Assembly: GCF_000682755.1 (NCBI RefSeq)
Contig: NZ_AWFF01000032.1
Span: 1-64,000 of the forward strand
Reading direction: 5' to 3'
DNA length: 64,000 nucleotides
From: Hyphomonas beringensis
GTDB taxonomy: Bacteria; Pseudomonadota; Alphaproteobacteria; Caulobacterales; Hyphomonadaceae
The stretch's first letter is position 1. Every line of letters begins with the position of its first letter. A model generated the notes under the pieces. It ran no database searches. It was not told the origin of the DNA and was given only the letters and a program-made list of their open reading frames with translations. Shown one piece after another: positions 25,700 through 34,782 of the stretch. Both the position numbers and the translations under genes were made by a program.

Positions 25700-28147
25700 A
25701 TGAAACGTTACTATCTCTCCGCGACGGCGATCGCGGCAATCGGCATTTCCAGCCAAATATCTGCATACGCACAAACTGCACCAGCAGATGACTCCCGCCG
25801 CCTGGAAGTTGTCACTGTGACAACACAGAAGCAGGAACAGTCCCTCATCGATGTGCCGATCAACGTGTCGGTCACCAGCCAGGACCTGATCGACAAACTG
25901 GCCGCCGATGACCTCGAAGATCTAGGCAATTTCATCCCGGGCCTGTCTGTTCAGGCGCAAAGCCTCAACGCGCCCAGCTATTCCCTCCGCGGTGTGGTGT
26001 CCGATAGCGGCACCCCGCGCGTCGCCATGTTCCAGAACGGCGTAGCCATCGGTAATCCGGGCTTCGCCTCGAACCTCGCCATCTATGACATGGAACGCGT
26101 CGAGGTCGTCAAAGGCCCGCAGGCCACCCTGTTCGGCCAAGGCGCGCTCGTCGGCGGCATCAACTTCATCCAGAACCACGCATCCCTGAATGGCAATTCC
26201 GGATCCGTGACGCTGGAAGGCGGCGATTACAGCTTCCTGCGCGGCGAAGGCCACTATAATTATGTCGTCAGCGACACTCTTGCGGTTCGCGTTGCTGCCC
26301 AGATCAAGAATATGGATGGGTATGTTCCGAACACGGCCAACTCACCGGACCTGATGGGCCAGGACACGACAGCCCTGCGCACCGCCATCCGCTGGGCCCC
26401 GACGCCGAAACTGACTGCTGACCTCTATGTGAATTATCAGGAAGATGATTCCACCGGCACGCAGTTCACCTCCGGCTTCTTCCCGGTCAATGGCAAGGTT
26501 GACCCGTATGGCGCCACCGCCATGAACGTCAATGATGACCAGGTTCGCGGCAAACTCGGCAATGATCGTGAGCTTTTCTATGTCACCTCGAACATCGAAT
26601 ATGATCTGAACGATGCCTGGTCCCTCACCTCTCTGACAGACTATCGCAATCTGTTCTCGAACGAAGCCTGGGACTCTGACGGCGTAGCCCTCAACCTGCT
26701 TCAATTCTATCAGGCCCGTCAGGCCAACACGTTCAGCCAGGAACTGCGCCTCAACTATGATGCCGGTGGCAAGCTGACCGCCTTCTTCGGCGGCAACTAT
26801 TTTACAATCGAGGGCAAAGACGTCCTGCGCTTCTCGACAGACGAAGCCTACGCCCAGTCCCTGTTCGCACCACGCCTCGTCAGCGCTGTTGCCCCGGCCG
26901 GCACAACCGTAGATCAGTTCGGCGCCTATCTGGCATCCCAGGGCCTGCCCGGCGGGCAAAATCTCGGCAGCTTCGATACGCCTCTGCAATACTCCATGCT
27001 GGCCTTCCTTACGGGCGGCGGCGCCCTTGCTCCACTCTATGACGAACATCTTGAGGAACAGGTTGCCACCTATGGCCGTGACACCTACGACCTCTTCGGC
27101 GATGTGACCTATGCCCTGACGGACCGCCTCGAACTGACCGCAGGTCTGCGCTACACCAAGGAAGAATTGTCGGCGAGCACCATTGCCCACGTCCTTAAAT
27201 CCAACCCATATCTGGGTGGTCGCAACGGCGTGACCCTGGCCCCGACCGTCGTTTTCAGCAGTGCAACGGTGGACAATCTCGCCTCGGGCTCTGCGGACAC
27301 AGATGGTGCCTTCACCTGGCGTCTGAACGCATCCTACCGCGTCTCTGATGACATCAACACCTGGATCGCTTATGGCCGCGGCCGTCGTCCGGAAGTTCTG
27401 TCCGCCTCCGGAGCGACCTATGATGTCATCGATGCCGAGACGCTGGACAATGTGGAAGTCGGCATGTTTGGCCGCTTCTTCGATGAGCGCCTCCAGATGA
27501 CCAGCTCCATCTATTATGGCGAGTACAACGACTTCCAGACAACGAAGTTTGACCCGCTTCAGGGTATCTTCATTACGGAGAATTCCGGTACCGCCACCCA
27601 GTATGGCTTTGAGTTTGACGGTCAGGCGCTGGTGTCTGACAATGTCCGTCTGCTGGCGACCTATGCCTATACACACTCCAAATATGATGATGAAGATGCT
27701 GACGGCAATCCGCTTCAGTTTGCCGGTAACAGCTTCCGCATCAGCCCGGAGCACAGCTTCTCTGTGGCCGCAGACATCACCATCCCGGCGGGTGAATACG
27801 GCCAGTTCTCCATCGTCCCGACCTATATCTGGAAAGACGACCACTTCTTCGAAGACGACAATGGCTTTGACTATGTCGCCGATGGCAATGGTGGCTTCAC
27901 CCGGGTTCGCGAGACATATCCGGATGGCACACCAGTCGACGAGTTCCAGGATGCCTATGGCATTGCCAATCTCCGCGTAGGCTTTGACAGTGCCAGCGAG
28001 CGTTGGGGCGCCTATGTACTCGGTGAGAACATCTTCGATGAGGAATACCTGATCGACGTGGGTAATACCGGCGGCGCCTTTGGTCTGCACACGATCATCC
28101 GCGGCAAGCCGCAAATGCTGAAAGCGGGCGTCTACTTCAAGTTCTGA
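25700..28147 (+). CDS. TonB-dependent outer-membrane receptor
   Basis: An 815-residue gated outer-membrane transporter. It has a signal peptide (cleavage near AYAQT-AP), then a TonB-box-like EVVTVTTQKQEQSLIDVPINVSV, a plug domain with DLGNFIPGLSVQ and MERVEVVKGPQATLFGQGALVGGINFI, and a beta-barrel that ends in the classical aromatic residue (KAGVYFKF). It resembles the large proteobacterial receptor group annotated as siderophore or carbohydrate receptors; the substrate is not readable from sequence. The next gene, after a strong hairpin terminator, is a glycerophosphodiester phosphodiesterase lipoprotein, which hints at a phosphodiester ligand. Confidence 0.93.
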   Translation: MKRYYLSATAIAAIGISSQISAYAQTAPADDSRRLEVVTVTTQKQEQSLIDVPINVSVTSQDLIDKLAADDLEDLGNFIPGLSVQAQSLNAPSYSLRGVVSDSGTPRVAMFQNGVAIGNPGFASNLAIYDMERVEVVKGPQATLFGQGALVGGINFIQNHASLNGNSGSVTLEGGDYSFLRGEGHYNYVVSDTLAVRVAAQIKNMDGYVPNTANSPDLMGQDTTALRTAIRWAPTPKLTADLYVNYQEDDSTGTQFTSGFFPVNGKVDPYGATAMNVNDDQVRGKLGNDRELFYVTSNIEYDLNDAWSLTSLTDYRNLFSNEAWDSDGVALNLLQFYQARQANTFSQELRLNYDAGGKLTAFFGGNYFTIEGKDVLRFSTDEAYAQSLFAPRLVSAVAPAGTTVDQFGAYLASQGLPGGQNLGSFDTPLQYSMLAFLTGGGALAPLYDEHLEEQVATYGRDTYDLFGDVTYALTDRLELTAGLRYTKEELSASTIAHVLKSNPYLGGRNGVTLAPTVVFSSATVDNLASGSADTDGAFTWRLNASYRVSDDINTWIAYGRGRRPEVLSASGATYDVIDAETLDNVEVGMFGRFFDERLQMTSSIYYGEYNDFQTTKFDPLQGIFITENSGTATQYGFEFDGQALVSDNVRLLATYAYTHSKYDDEDADGNPLQFAGNSFRISPEHSFSVAADITIPAGEYGQFSIVPTYIWKDDHFFEDDNGFDYVADGNGGFTRVRETYPDGTPVDEFQDAYGIANLRVGFDSASERWGAYVLGENIFDEEYLIDVGNTGGAFGLHTIIRGKPQMLKAGVYFKF

Positions 28148-28159
28148 TCCCCCTGACCT

Positions 28160-28193
28160 GGCCGGAGCAAATTGATTGCTCCGGCCTTTTTCT
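28160..28193 (+). terminator. Rho-independent terminator after the TonB receptor
   Basis: GGCCGGAGCAA pairs perfectly over 11 bp with TTGCTCCGGCC across the loop ATTGA, followed by TTTTTCTTT. It lies between the receptor stop and the phosphodiesterase start (28214), so the downstream gene is expressed through read-through or its own weak promoter. Confidence 0.9.
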
Positions 28194-28213
28194 TTCAAAG
28201 ACAGGCACACACC

Positions 28214-29278
28214 ATGAAATACCTTATCGCTGCCGCTCCTGCCGTATTGCTCGCGGCCTGCAGCCAGGCAGAAGAAGCCAAGACAGCCCCTGCTGTCGAA
28301 ACTTCACAGGTTGAAACATCCACTCCGGAAGCAGTGGAAGAAACCGTAACCTTCAAGACGCTGACCGGTGAAGCTCCGATCATCATCGCCCATCGCGGCG
28401 CAAGCGGCCTCTACCCGGAACACACGATCAAGGCATATGAAACGGCCATCGAACAAGGCGCAGACTTCATTGAGCCGGACCTCGTCATGAGCTCCGATGG
28501 CGTTCTCTTCGCCAATCATGATGGCTATCTGTCCGACACGACGGACGTCGCCGATCACCCGGAATTTGCAGACCGCAAGAAAGTCCGCCAGACACCTTTT
28601 GGCGACCGCGAGGATTGGTGGTCTGATGATTTCACCTGGGAAGAACTGAAGACCCTGAAAGCGCGCCAGCGCGTCGAGGGCCGTGCCCAGGAATATAATG
28701 ACCAGTTCGATCTCGTCTCGTTTGACGAAATCCTGGATCTGGTCATGGATCAGGCCAAGAAAGGCCATAAGGTCGGTCTGCACATTGAGGCCAAATGGCC
28801 CAGCCACTTCTCCGCCGTCGGCATGGACATGGTTGCCCCCATTCTGGATGCCATGGACGCCAAGGGCCTGAAGGCTGCCGGTATTCCGGTCTATATCCAG
28901 TGCTTTGAACCGCAATTCCTGGCCGATGTTGCCGAGAAAAGCGACATTCCGCTGATCCAGAATCTGATCGGCCCGCCCTATGACAAGATGCTGGGCATGG
29001 AAATCAGCCTGGATGACGTCACCACGGCGGGCGTTGGCGCGAACAAGACCATGATCCTGAATGAAGACGGCACGACCACTGACTATATTGATCGTGCCCA
29101 TGACAAGGGCGTTCTGGTCCACGTCTTCACTGTGCGGGATGATGAGCCCGCCCCCGGTTTTGCAGACTCCCGCGCAGAACTGCGCGCCCTGCTCGACGCT
29201 GGCGCTGATGGCATCTGGACAGACTATCCCGGCACCGCCGTGGAAGTTCTGGAAGACTACGAAACATCAGATCAATAG
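28214..29278 (+). CDS. Glycerophosphodiester phosphodiesterase, periplasmic lipoprotein (GlpQ-like)
   Basis: Hydrolyses glycerophosphodiesters to glycerol-3-phosphate and an alcohol. 354 residues from ATG 28214; an upstream non-ATG extension was rejected because the lipoprotein signal AAAPAVLLAACSQ starts here. The TIM-barrel catalytic motif is IIAHRGASGLYPEHTIKAYE with GADFIEPDLVMSSDGVLFANHD (His, Arg, Glu, Asp and second His all present). KVGLHIEAKWP, FEPQFLADVAE and DGIWTDYPG complete the family. Lipidation and a long polar linker place it in the periplasm or at the outer membrane. A bidirectional terminator follows. Confidence 0.93.
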   Translation: MKYLIAAAPAVLLAACSQAEEAKTAPAVETSQVETSTPEAVEETVTFKTLTGEAPIIIAHRGASGLYPEHTIKAYETAIEQGADFIEPDLVMSSDGVLFANHDGYLSDTTDVADHPEFADRKKVRQTPFGDREDWWSDDFTWEELKTLKARQRVEGRAQEYNDQFDLVSFDEILDLVMDQAKKGHKVGLHIEAKWPSHFSAVGMDMVAPILDAMDAKGLKAAGIPVYIQCFEPQFLADVAEKSDIPLIQNLIGPPYDKMLGMEISLDDVTTAGVGANKTMILNEDGTTTDYIDRAHDKGVLVHVFTVRDDEPAPGFADSRAELRALLDAGADGIWTDYPGTAVEVLEDYETSDQ

Positions 29279-29320
29279 GCTCAGCTGAGCCGCACCAAAC
29301 CTGATGCGATCCGAAACAAA

Positions 29321-29350
29321 AAGGCCGCACCTTCTGACAGGTGCGGCCTT
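29321..29350. terminator. Bidirectional terminator between convergent genes
   Basis: AAGGCCGCACCT and AGGTGCGGCCTT form a perfect 12-bp stem with a 6-base loop, with A-rich sequence before and T-rich after. It separates the glycerophosphodiesterase gene from the convergent PhoD-like gene. Confidence 0.9.
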
Positions 29351-29392
29351 TCTTGTATGGAAGGTTCGGCCCATTCACATCGGCCTGACAGA

Positions 29393-30928
29393 TCACAGAT
29401 CTTTCGTGGTGACATCCAGATCCGTCGTCACCGGAGAATCTGCACGCCCGGAATCTTCCACAACCCGGAACTCCCCGCGGCAGGTGTCGCCAGTAAAGCT
29501 AGCGCGCAGATAGCCACGCTTCTTGCCATTCAGATAAGACACATGCGGATTGGCATCGCGTACAATTTCCATATCGCGTGCCCATGGGCAGAAAGAGGCA
29601 ATCGAGCTGCCCACCAGTTCATGGCCAATCCGGCGAGATGAGGGATCGAACTGGTTTTCTCGCAGCGTTGACGCCATCGCCGTATGCCAATCGCCTGTAA
29701 GGAAGACTGGATTGGACACATCATGACGGGCCAGCACGGACGACAGGCGATCCCGCGCGGCCGGATAACCATCCCAGCTGTCCATATTCGTCACCGGCTC
29801 TTCCGGCGCCTCGGTATAGCGGTAGGATGTAAACCAGATCTGCGTCGCGATCACATTGAAATTCGCCTCGGACCGCTTCAGCTCGCGCGTTAGCCAGGCC
29901 TCCTGCTCATGCCCCAGCATGGTGCGGTTCGGGTCAAGCGCGTCTTCGCAATAGGGCTTGCGACCATCACCACACGCCTGGTCGGAGCGGAATTGGCGGG
30001 TATCCAGCAAATGCACCTGAGCCGGGCCAAAACGGTATTTATTGTAGAGCTGCAAAGCCGGCTTCATATTCTTCAGCACTGGCGGCTGCTCTATTGGCAT
30101 ATGCTCATAATAGGCCTTGAAAGCGGCGTACTTCCGAACCTGGAATTCCAGCGGCGTCTGTTTCTCCGGGTCCTGAGGAATGTCAGCCGCCCAATTATTG
30201 TCCACTTCATGATCATCCATCGCAACGATCCATGGCGCAGCGGCATGGGCCGCCTGCAAGTGCGGATCAGACCGATAGAGCGCATAGCGATTGCGATAGT
30301 CCCACAGCGATGTGATCTCGCCGCTATTATGCTGGCGCACGATCTCGAAAAGACGGCGCTCGCCACCGCCAACATCCATCATGCGCGCCCCCAGCGGGCT
30401 GATCCCACCCTCATAGATATAGTCACCGACATGAACCACACAGTCCGGAGACCAGTCAGCCATGTCGCGATAGGCCGCATAATTACCCGTTTCATAATGC
30501 TGGCATGAGGCAAGCGCGATCTTCGCAGACGCATCTGCCGGATTGGAAGTGCGGGTCCGCCCGACAGGGCTCTCCTCATCGCCAAAATAGAACTGGTAGA
30601 AATACTCGCGGCCTGGCTGCAACCCCTTCACCTTGACGTGTACGGAGTGCGCCTTGTCACCTGATGTTTCTACAACACCATCCTGCAGCGTCTTGCGCAT
30701 GGCGGCGTCACTGCAGACCCGATATCGTACCTGGGCGATGCCTTCTGGCATACCGCCGCCCTTCAGCGGCTCCGGCGCCAAACGTGTCCAGAGAATAACG
30801 CTATCGGGATGGGGAGACCCTGAGGCCACACCCAGCGTGAAGTGCGGTTTGGTGCTTTGGGCGAGGGCCAGCTTGGGCACCCAGAGGGCAGCACCTGATG
30901 AAGCAAGAAACAGACGACGGGAAAACAT
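29393..30928 (-). CDS. phoD: PhoD-like alkaline phosphatase/phosphodiesterase, Tat-exported
   Basis: A 511-residue metallophosphoesterase releasing phosphate from phosphoesters and diesters outside the cytoplasm. The start MFSRRLFLASSGAALWVPKLALAQ carries the twin-arginine signal SRRLFL, as in PhoD enzymes that fold with Fe/Ca before export; a longer frame in front has no export signal. An N-terminal PhoD domain (TLGVASGSPHPDSVILWTRLAP) is followed by the catalytic metal motifs ALASCQHYETGNYAAYRDMAD, VVHVGDYIYEG, MDDHEVDNNWA and LTGDWHTAM. It lies downstream of a TonB receptor on the same strand, with two strong hairpins between. Confidence 0.93.
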   Translation of the reverse strand: MFSRRLFLASSGAALWVPKLALAQSTKPHFTLGVASGSPHPDSVILWTRLAPEPLKGGGMPEGIAQVRYRVCSDAAMRKTLQDGVVETSGDKAHSVHVKVKGLQPGREYFYQFYFGDEESPVGRTRTSNPADASAKIALASCQHYETGNYAAYRDMADWSPDCVVHVGDYIYEGGISPLGARMMDVGGGERRLFEIVRQHNSGEITSLWDYRNRYALYRSDPHLQAAHAAAPWIVAMDDHEVDNNWAADIPQDPEKQTPLEFQVRKYAAFKAYYEHMPIEQPPVLKNMKPALQLYNKYRFGPAQVHLLDTRQFRSDQACGDGRKPYCEDALDPNRTMLGHEQEAWLTRELKRSEANFNVIATQIWFTSYRYTEAPEEPVTNMDSWDGYPAARDRLSSVLARHDVSNPVFLTGDWHTAMASTLRENQFDPSSRRIGHELVGSSIASFCPWARDMEIVRDANPHVSYLNGKKRGYLRASFTGDTCRGEFRVVEDSGRADSPVTTDLDVTTKDL

Positions 30929-30963
30929 GGGGCAAGACCTTTGATAAAGGGGTGAAAGGGGAA

Positions 30964-31042
30964 GGCCACCGGCGGGGGATATCGCCGGTGGCCAGCCGTC
31001 CAATGCGGGCGAACACCTGACCGGGCTTGCACCCGGTCAGGT
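30964..31042 (-). other. Tandem hairpins between TonB receptor and phoD
   Basis: Two perfect stem-loops lie in the gap: GGCCACCGGCG/CGCCGGTGGCC (30964-30974 with 30983-30993, 11 bp) and ACCTGACCGGG/CCCGGTCAGGT (31015-31025 with 31032-31042, 11 bp). Neither has a clear T-run on the minus strand. They could end or attenuate receptor transcription, or stabilise the upstream message. Both lie in the phoD leader. Confidence 0.6.
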
Positions 31043-31052
31043 CATTGGACGG

Positions 31053-33797
31053 TTAGAAGGAGTACTCGTACTGGATCCAGAACGAGCGCGGCTTACCGTT
31101 CCAGCCATACTGGCGATAATAGGCCGCATCGTTTGGCCCGATCTCGCCTCGAACAGCCGCCCGATCGCGCGTATAGCTTGATCCGCCTGAGGCTCGTTCA
31201 AAATAATCTTCACCCAGAAGGTTCACCCCACGGATCAGGAAGCGGTGCTGTTTCTCATCTCCCAGGAAGTACTGAACAGACCCGTTGAGTACGAAATAGT
31301 TACCGAAGTTCAGACGCTCAAAGACGCGCTCGCCCTGCGGATTGACCAGTCGGGCCACAGACGTGCCGGAATTTGCAAACTCGTCGCCCTGCCAACGCGG
31401 GTTGAGGGAGAAGACCCAGCGATCTGTCGGCTTGTAGGTAATCAGACCGGACAGCGTCCAGTCAGGGCGCTCGGAGGACTGGATCTTGCGGTCACTGCCG
31501 CGAACACCGGGAATGATATAGCCATCCGGTGACAACAGCGCGGCAGACGCTCCTCTGGCGGTCAGCGTGCCTAGCTCTGCGGCCGTATAGTTTCCGTCCA
31601 GCGTGATGGCTGTGCCCTCAAGCCGGGCGAACTGGCCAAAGGTCGCGTTCTCCTCAAGGGATTCCATCTTGGTGAAGGAGAAGTCAGCCGCCCATTTGTC
31701 GAGGTCGAAGGCCACATCGATGGTGAAGCCCTGGATTTCCTGGGTGTTCAGCGCGTTGACGGAAACCCCCTGGCTGGCGTCAAGATTGTTTGAGGCCGCA
31801 TAGGAACAGAAACTGTCCGGCGGGATGATCGATTTACGATTGTTCTGGATCGCAGATGTATCATTATCCAGATCCGGATAGAGCGGATTTGCAACATCGT
31901 TTGCATACTGCAGACAGACTTGGCCAATGCTGCGGGACGAGAAGAGATTTTCAATGTCGGTATCGAAGTAACCAATCTCGATATTGTAGGTACCGCCGAA
32001 GATATCCCCGTCGATCCCCGCACCAACATTGAGGGCATCAACCTTTTGTGGCTCAAGCCCTGGATTGATGTTGGTGGTAGGACCAAAGGCACCAATTTCA
32101 TCAATCTTGGGCAGGCTGTAGGATGTCCCACCTGATCCACGCGCATAGAGTCCGTAGCCGAGATTCTGACGCATGCCGACTTTCCAGACTGACTGGTCAT
32201 CGAATTTGTCATTGAAATCCTGGCGGGCGGCGAAAGATCCGCTGAAACCATCCAGAACAGGCAGGCTCAGGCGCAGGTCACCATAGATGCCCGTGCTGCT
32301 GAGGGTCACATCACGGACACCGAAATCATCGTCGGAATTATCGCGGTAGCTCGTATTCTGAACCCCGGCGACCACTTCCACCATGTCGTTGATCGTATAT
32401 GTCGCGCGGGCGTTGAGGCCGAAATCGGTGTAACCGGACTCTCTTTGGTCAACCGTTCCGAAGCCTTTGGTCGGGCCACCATCCCCGAAGCTGGCCGTTG
32501 ACTGGATGACATAGCCAATCGGGTTGCCAATCGGGAACGGGTTGTCGAATGTTCCAAAGGGCTGGCCATAATACGGGCTGTCCGGATCATTGTTCAGCCA
32601 GAACGACCGGTCGATTCCGTCCGGCGTGTTTGCCTTATCGTCATACGCGCCACCCGCGCCGCCATAAGGGTTTGTGACACAGCCAGCGGCAAGGCCCGGA
32701 ATGTCTGCGGCAAATGCCTCGAACTGCGAAGCCGTACTGAAGCTGGTGATACCCTGATCGGCCGCGAGGGCCTGAATGTCTTGCGGCAAATCCTGAACGC
32801 GCGGAATCTGACAGATGCGGGCGTCGATCTCATTGTTTTTCAGTTGCGGGTTCTGGTAATGCCCTTCGACTTCCAGCTTCAGCTTGTCATTGAAGCGGTG
32901 CTCGAAAGCGGCATTATAGATCGGGAATTCCGTGAAGTTCGGCTGGAAGACTGTCGACTGCGGGAAGGAGTCGCGAAAATCGATCGTGGAATAGGAGGCG
33001 CCCAGACGCAGGTCTGTTTCGGGGGCAATCTGCCAGAGATATTTAAAGCCCAAACTGTTATAACTGTAAGGGAACTCGTGGCGGCCACCCAGGGCCAGCA
33101 CATTGTCGCCATAGGCATCTTCGGAAAACAGCTCGTGCGCGTCCGTCTCATAGGAGCGGCCATAGACCAGGAAAGAGTGCTTGCCTTCCTTGTCGAGCGG
33201 CACGGATATGTTGCCGTAGATTTCGCGTGTTTTGAAAGCGCCGGCATAGACCCCGAACTGGCCGTTTAGCGTTCCATCCGGCTCCTTTGTCTTCACACTG
33301 ACGACACCCAAGCCGCCATTGGACCCGAAATACAGGCTGTTGCCACCACGATAAACTTCAACAGAGCTGATCATACGCGGATCAATCGCTGTGGCCGGCC
33401 AGAGGTCCTCCAAAGGTGAGGACCGGTCAAAATATGGTACGCCATCCACCAGCAACAGCGTGTCACGGTCTGTGCCGCCATCGATGCGGATCGTGAATTC
33501 GCCTTCGTCAGGAGAATAACCGATATTGGCGCCGCGGATCAGGCCGGAAGCCAGTTCACCGAAATTGGTGAAGCCGCCTGTTGCAATCTCCTCATCTGTG
33601 ATCAGCTGCACCTGGGTGCCGTATTCAGCGAAATCTATCGCCAGGTCGCTGACCGACGCATCCACTGTCTGCCCCTCAACGCGAATTGTCTCAAGGCGCT
33701 TTGTGTCTTCCCCACCGGCGTCCGGCTCCGCCAAGGCAGCGGGAATGGCAGCTGTCGCCAGAAGGGCGCTCAAGCTGAACTTCAACATTCTGTTCAT
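31053..33797 (-). CDS. TonB-dependent outer-membrane receptor
   Basis: A 914-residue receptor whose start MNRMLKFSLSALLATAAIPAALAEP (signal peptide) is preceded by GGAG at proper spacing; a longer frame adds 26 residues without a signal. The plug domain includes FTNFGELASGLIRGANIGYSPDEGEFTIRIDGG, TLLLVDGVPYFDRSSPLEDLWP and ISSVEVYRGGNSLYFGSNGGLGVVSVKTK; the barrel ends WIQYEYSF. It is in a leftward unit with the PhoD-like phosphatase and diverges from the HAD phosphatase gene. The shared 211-base upstream region holds a TTGAG-N5-CTCAA palindrome. A phosphate-containing ligand is inferred from context only. Confidence 0.92.
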   Translation of the reverse strand: MNRMLKFSLSALLATAAIPAALAEPDAGGEDTKRLETIRVEGQTVDASVSDLAIDFAEYGTQVQLITDEEIATGGFTNFGELASGLIRGANIGYSPDEGEFTIRIDGGTDRDTLLLVDGVPYFDRSSPLEDLWPATAIDPRMISSVEVYRGGNSLYFGSNGGLGVVSVKTKEPDGTLNGQFGVYAGAFKTREIYGNISVPLDKEGKHSFLVYGRSYETDAHELFSEDAYGDNVLALGGRHEFPYSYNSLGFKYLWQIAPETDLRLGASYSTIDFRDSFPQSTVFQPNFTEFPIYNAAFEHRFNDKLKLEVEGHYQNPQLKNNEIDARICQIPRVQDLPQDIQALAADQGITSFSTASQFEAFAADIPGLAAGCVTNPYGGAGGAYDDKANTPDGIDRSFWLNNDPDSPYYGQPFGTFDNPFPIGNPIGYVIQSTASFGDGGPTKGFGTVDQRESGYTDFGLNARATYTINDMVEVVAGVQNTSYRDNSDDDFGVRDVTLSSTGIYGDLRLSLPVLDGFSGSFAARQDFNDKFDDQSVWKVGMRQNLGYGLYARGSGGTSYSLPKIDEIGAFGPTTNINPGLEPQKVDALNVGAGIDGDIFGGTYNIEIGYFDTDIENLFSSRSIGQVCLQYANDVANPLYPDLDNDTSAIQNNRKSIIPPDSFCSYAASNNLDASQGVSVNALNTQEIQGFTIDVAFDLDKWAADFSFTKMESLEENATFGQFARLEGTAITLDGNYTAAELGTLTARGASAALLSPDGYIIPGVRGSDRKIQSSERPDWTLSGLITYKPTDRWVFSLNPRWQGDEFANSGTSVARLVNPQGERVFERLNFGNYFVLNGSVQYFLGDEKQHRFLIRGVNLLGEDYFERASGGSSYTRDRAAVRGEIGPNDAAYYRQYGWNGKPRSFWIQYEYSF

Positions 33798-33963
33798 TGG
33801 AAATCTCCGTATAACCCCATCACCCACCGGCCATCGGCGGGCCGCGGCAAGGCACAGGAAATGCTGCATTGCCACACCGCCGCTCTAGAGGCCGAACGCA
33901 ACACTTCGATGAAGATTAAGCAAAACTTAGATGAACTGTATTTACTTCAAATGCGATTTATAA

Positions 33964-33978
33964 TTGAGGAATACTCAA
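33964..33978. promoter_or_regulatory. Putative RpiR operator upstream of the HAD phosphatase
   Basis: TTGAG-GAATA-CTCAA is a perfect inverted repeat 30 bases before the HAD gene and in the region shared with the divergent TonB receptor. It directly follows a TATAAT hexamer (33959-33964), so a bound repressor would cover the start site. Two overlapping variants of the same motif lie between rpiR and phnD at 35707-35731. A second small repeat, TAAG-CAAAA-CTTA, is at 33917-33929. Confidence 0.6.
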
Positions 33979-34008
33979 CATAGGGATTGATGATAGCTGG
34001 AGTTGAAA

Positions 34009-34779
34009 ATGGCCCATGGCTTAGCCCCCTCCGGGGCACATGATGTTGCCGCGATTGCGCGGACCACACGCGGATACCTCATGGACTGGGATGGATGCTG
34101 CGCTATCGAGAATACAGTGTCGCCTGCTGCGGCACGCTTTCTGAAGGCCAATCAGGACTGTGTTGCAATCGTCTCGAACAATTCCACACAGACCCCTCAG
34201 GACTTTCTGAACATTCTCTCTGCTGCCGGAATTGATATACAGGCGGAGCAGATCATTCTGGCCGGTATGGAAGCCATAGATGCGGCCCGCAAATATACTG
34301 ACAGCCAGGTCATGGTGATGGGAGACCCGCACATGCGGGGCATCGCCCGGAATGCCGGCTTGCAGCTGACGCAGGAAGAGGCAGACGTGATCGTCCTGTT
34401 GCGTGACACGCGCTTCACCTATCGCCGTCTGGAGCGGGCCGTGAACAGTTTGCGACAGGGGGCCAGACTGATCGTGGCCAATCCGGATCTCACGCATCCC
34501 GGCAAGAATGGCCGCATCAAACCGGAGACGGGCGCCCTGCTGGCCGCCCTGAAGGCTTGTATCGATCCGGCGTCAACCGACATTGAGATCATCGGCAAAC
34601 CGGGCCCGCATCTTTTTCTTAAGGGATGCAAGGCATTGGGCCTGTCACCCGCACAAGTGGTGATGCTGGGTGATAATCCGGCAACGGACCTGGCAGGCGC
34701 CAAAGCGCTCGGCATGAAGGCCATATTGACCTCTACTGACACGCCGGAAATCTTTGAAACCCTGCTGGGTCTACGCTAA
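34009..34779 (+). CDS. HAD-superfamily IIA phosphatase (NagD/AraL-like)
   Basis: A 256-residue cytosolic phosphatase. HAD motifs in order: LMDWDG with Asp26 and Asp28 (nucleophile and acid), VSNNST (motif II), Lys in GKPGPHLF (motif III) and MLGDNPATDLAGAKALG (motif IV). The cap inserted between motifs II and III is the IIA type, seen in enzymes acting on small sugar or glycerol phosphates (NagD, AraL, phosphoglycolate phosphatase). The start ATG has a GGAG 7 bases upstream; a TTG two codons earlier was rejected. It is convergent with rpiR (3-base gap) and preceded by the palindrome shared with the rpiR-phnD promoter, so it probably dephosphorylates what the adjacent ABC system imports. Confidence 0.88.
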   Translation: MAHGLAPSGAHDVAAIARTTRGYLMDWDGCCAIENTVSPAAARFLKANQDCVAIVSNNSTQTPQDFLNILSAAGIDIQAEQIILAGMEAIDAARKYTDSQVMVMGDPHMRGIARNAGLQLTQEEADVIVLLRDTRFTYRRLERAVNSLRQGARLIVANPDLTHPGKNGRIKPETGALLAALKACIDPASTDIEIIGKPGPHLFLKGCKALGLSPAQVVMLGDNPATDLAGAKALGMKAILTSTDTPEIFETLLGLR

Positions 34780-34782
34780 AGT

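Noticed and set aside
25458-25703. 81-codon open frame ahead of the TonB receptor
   Set aside because: Overlaps the receptor start, lacks a ribosome site and a recognisable domain.
26342-28210. 622-codon open frame on the minus strand
   Set aside because: It lies antisense to the TonB receptor, whose protein has clear signal, plug and barrel features; the long frame is a product of codon bias.
33916-33930. TTAA-N7-TTAG resembling a CtrA box
   Set aside because: It lacks the final TTAAC; the more striking feature is the TTGAG palindrome close by.
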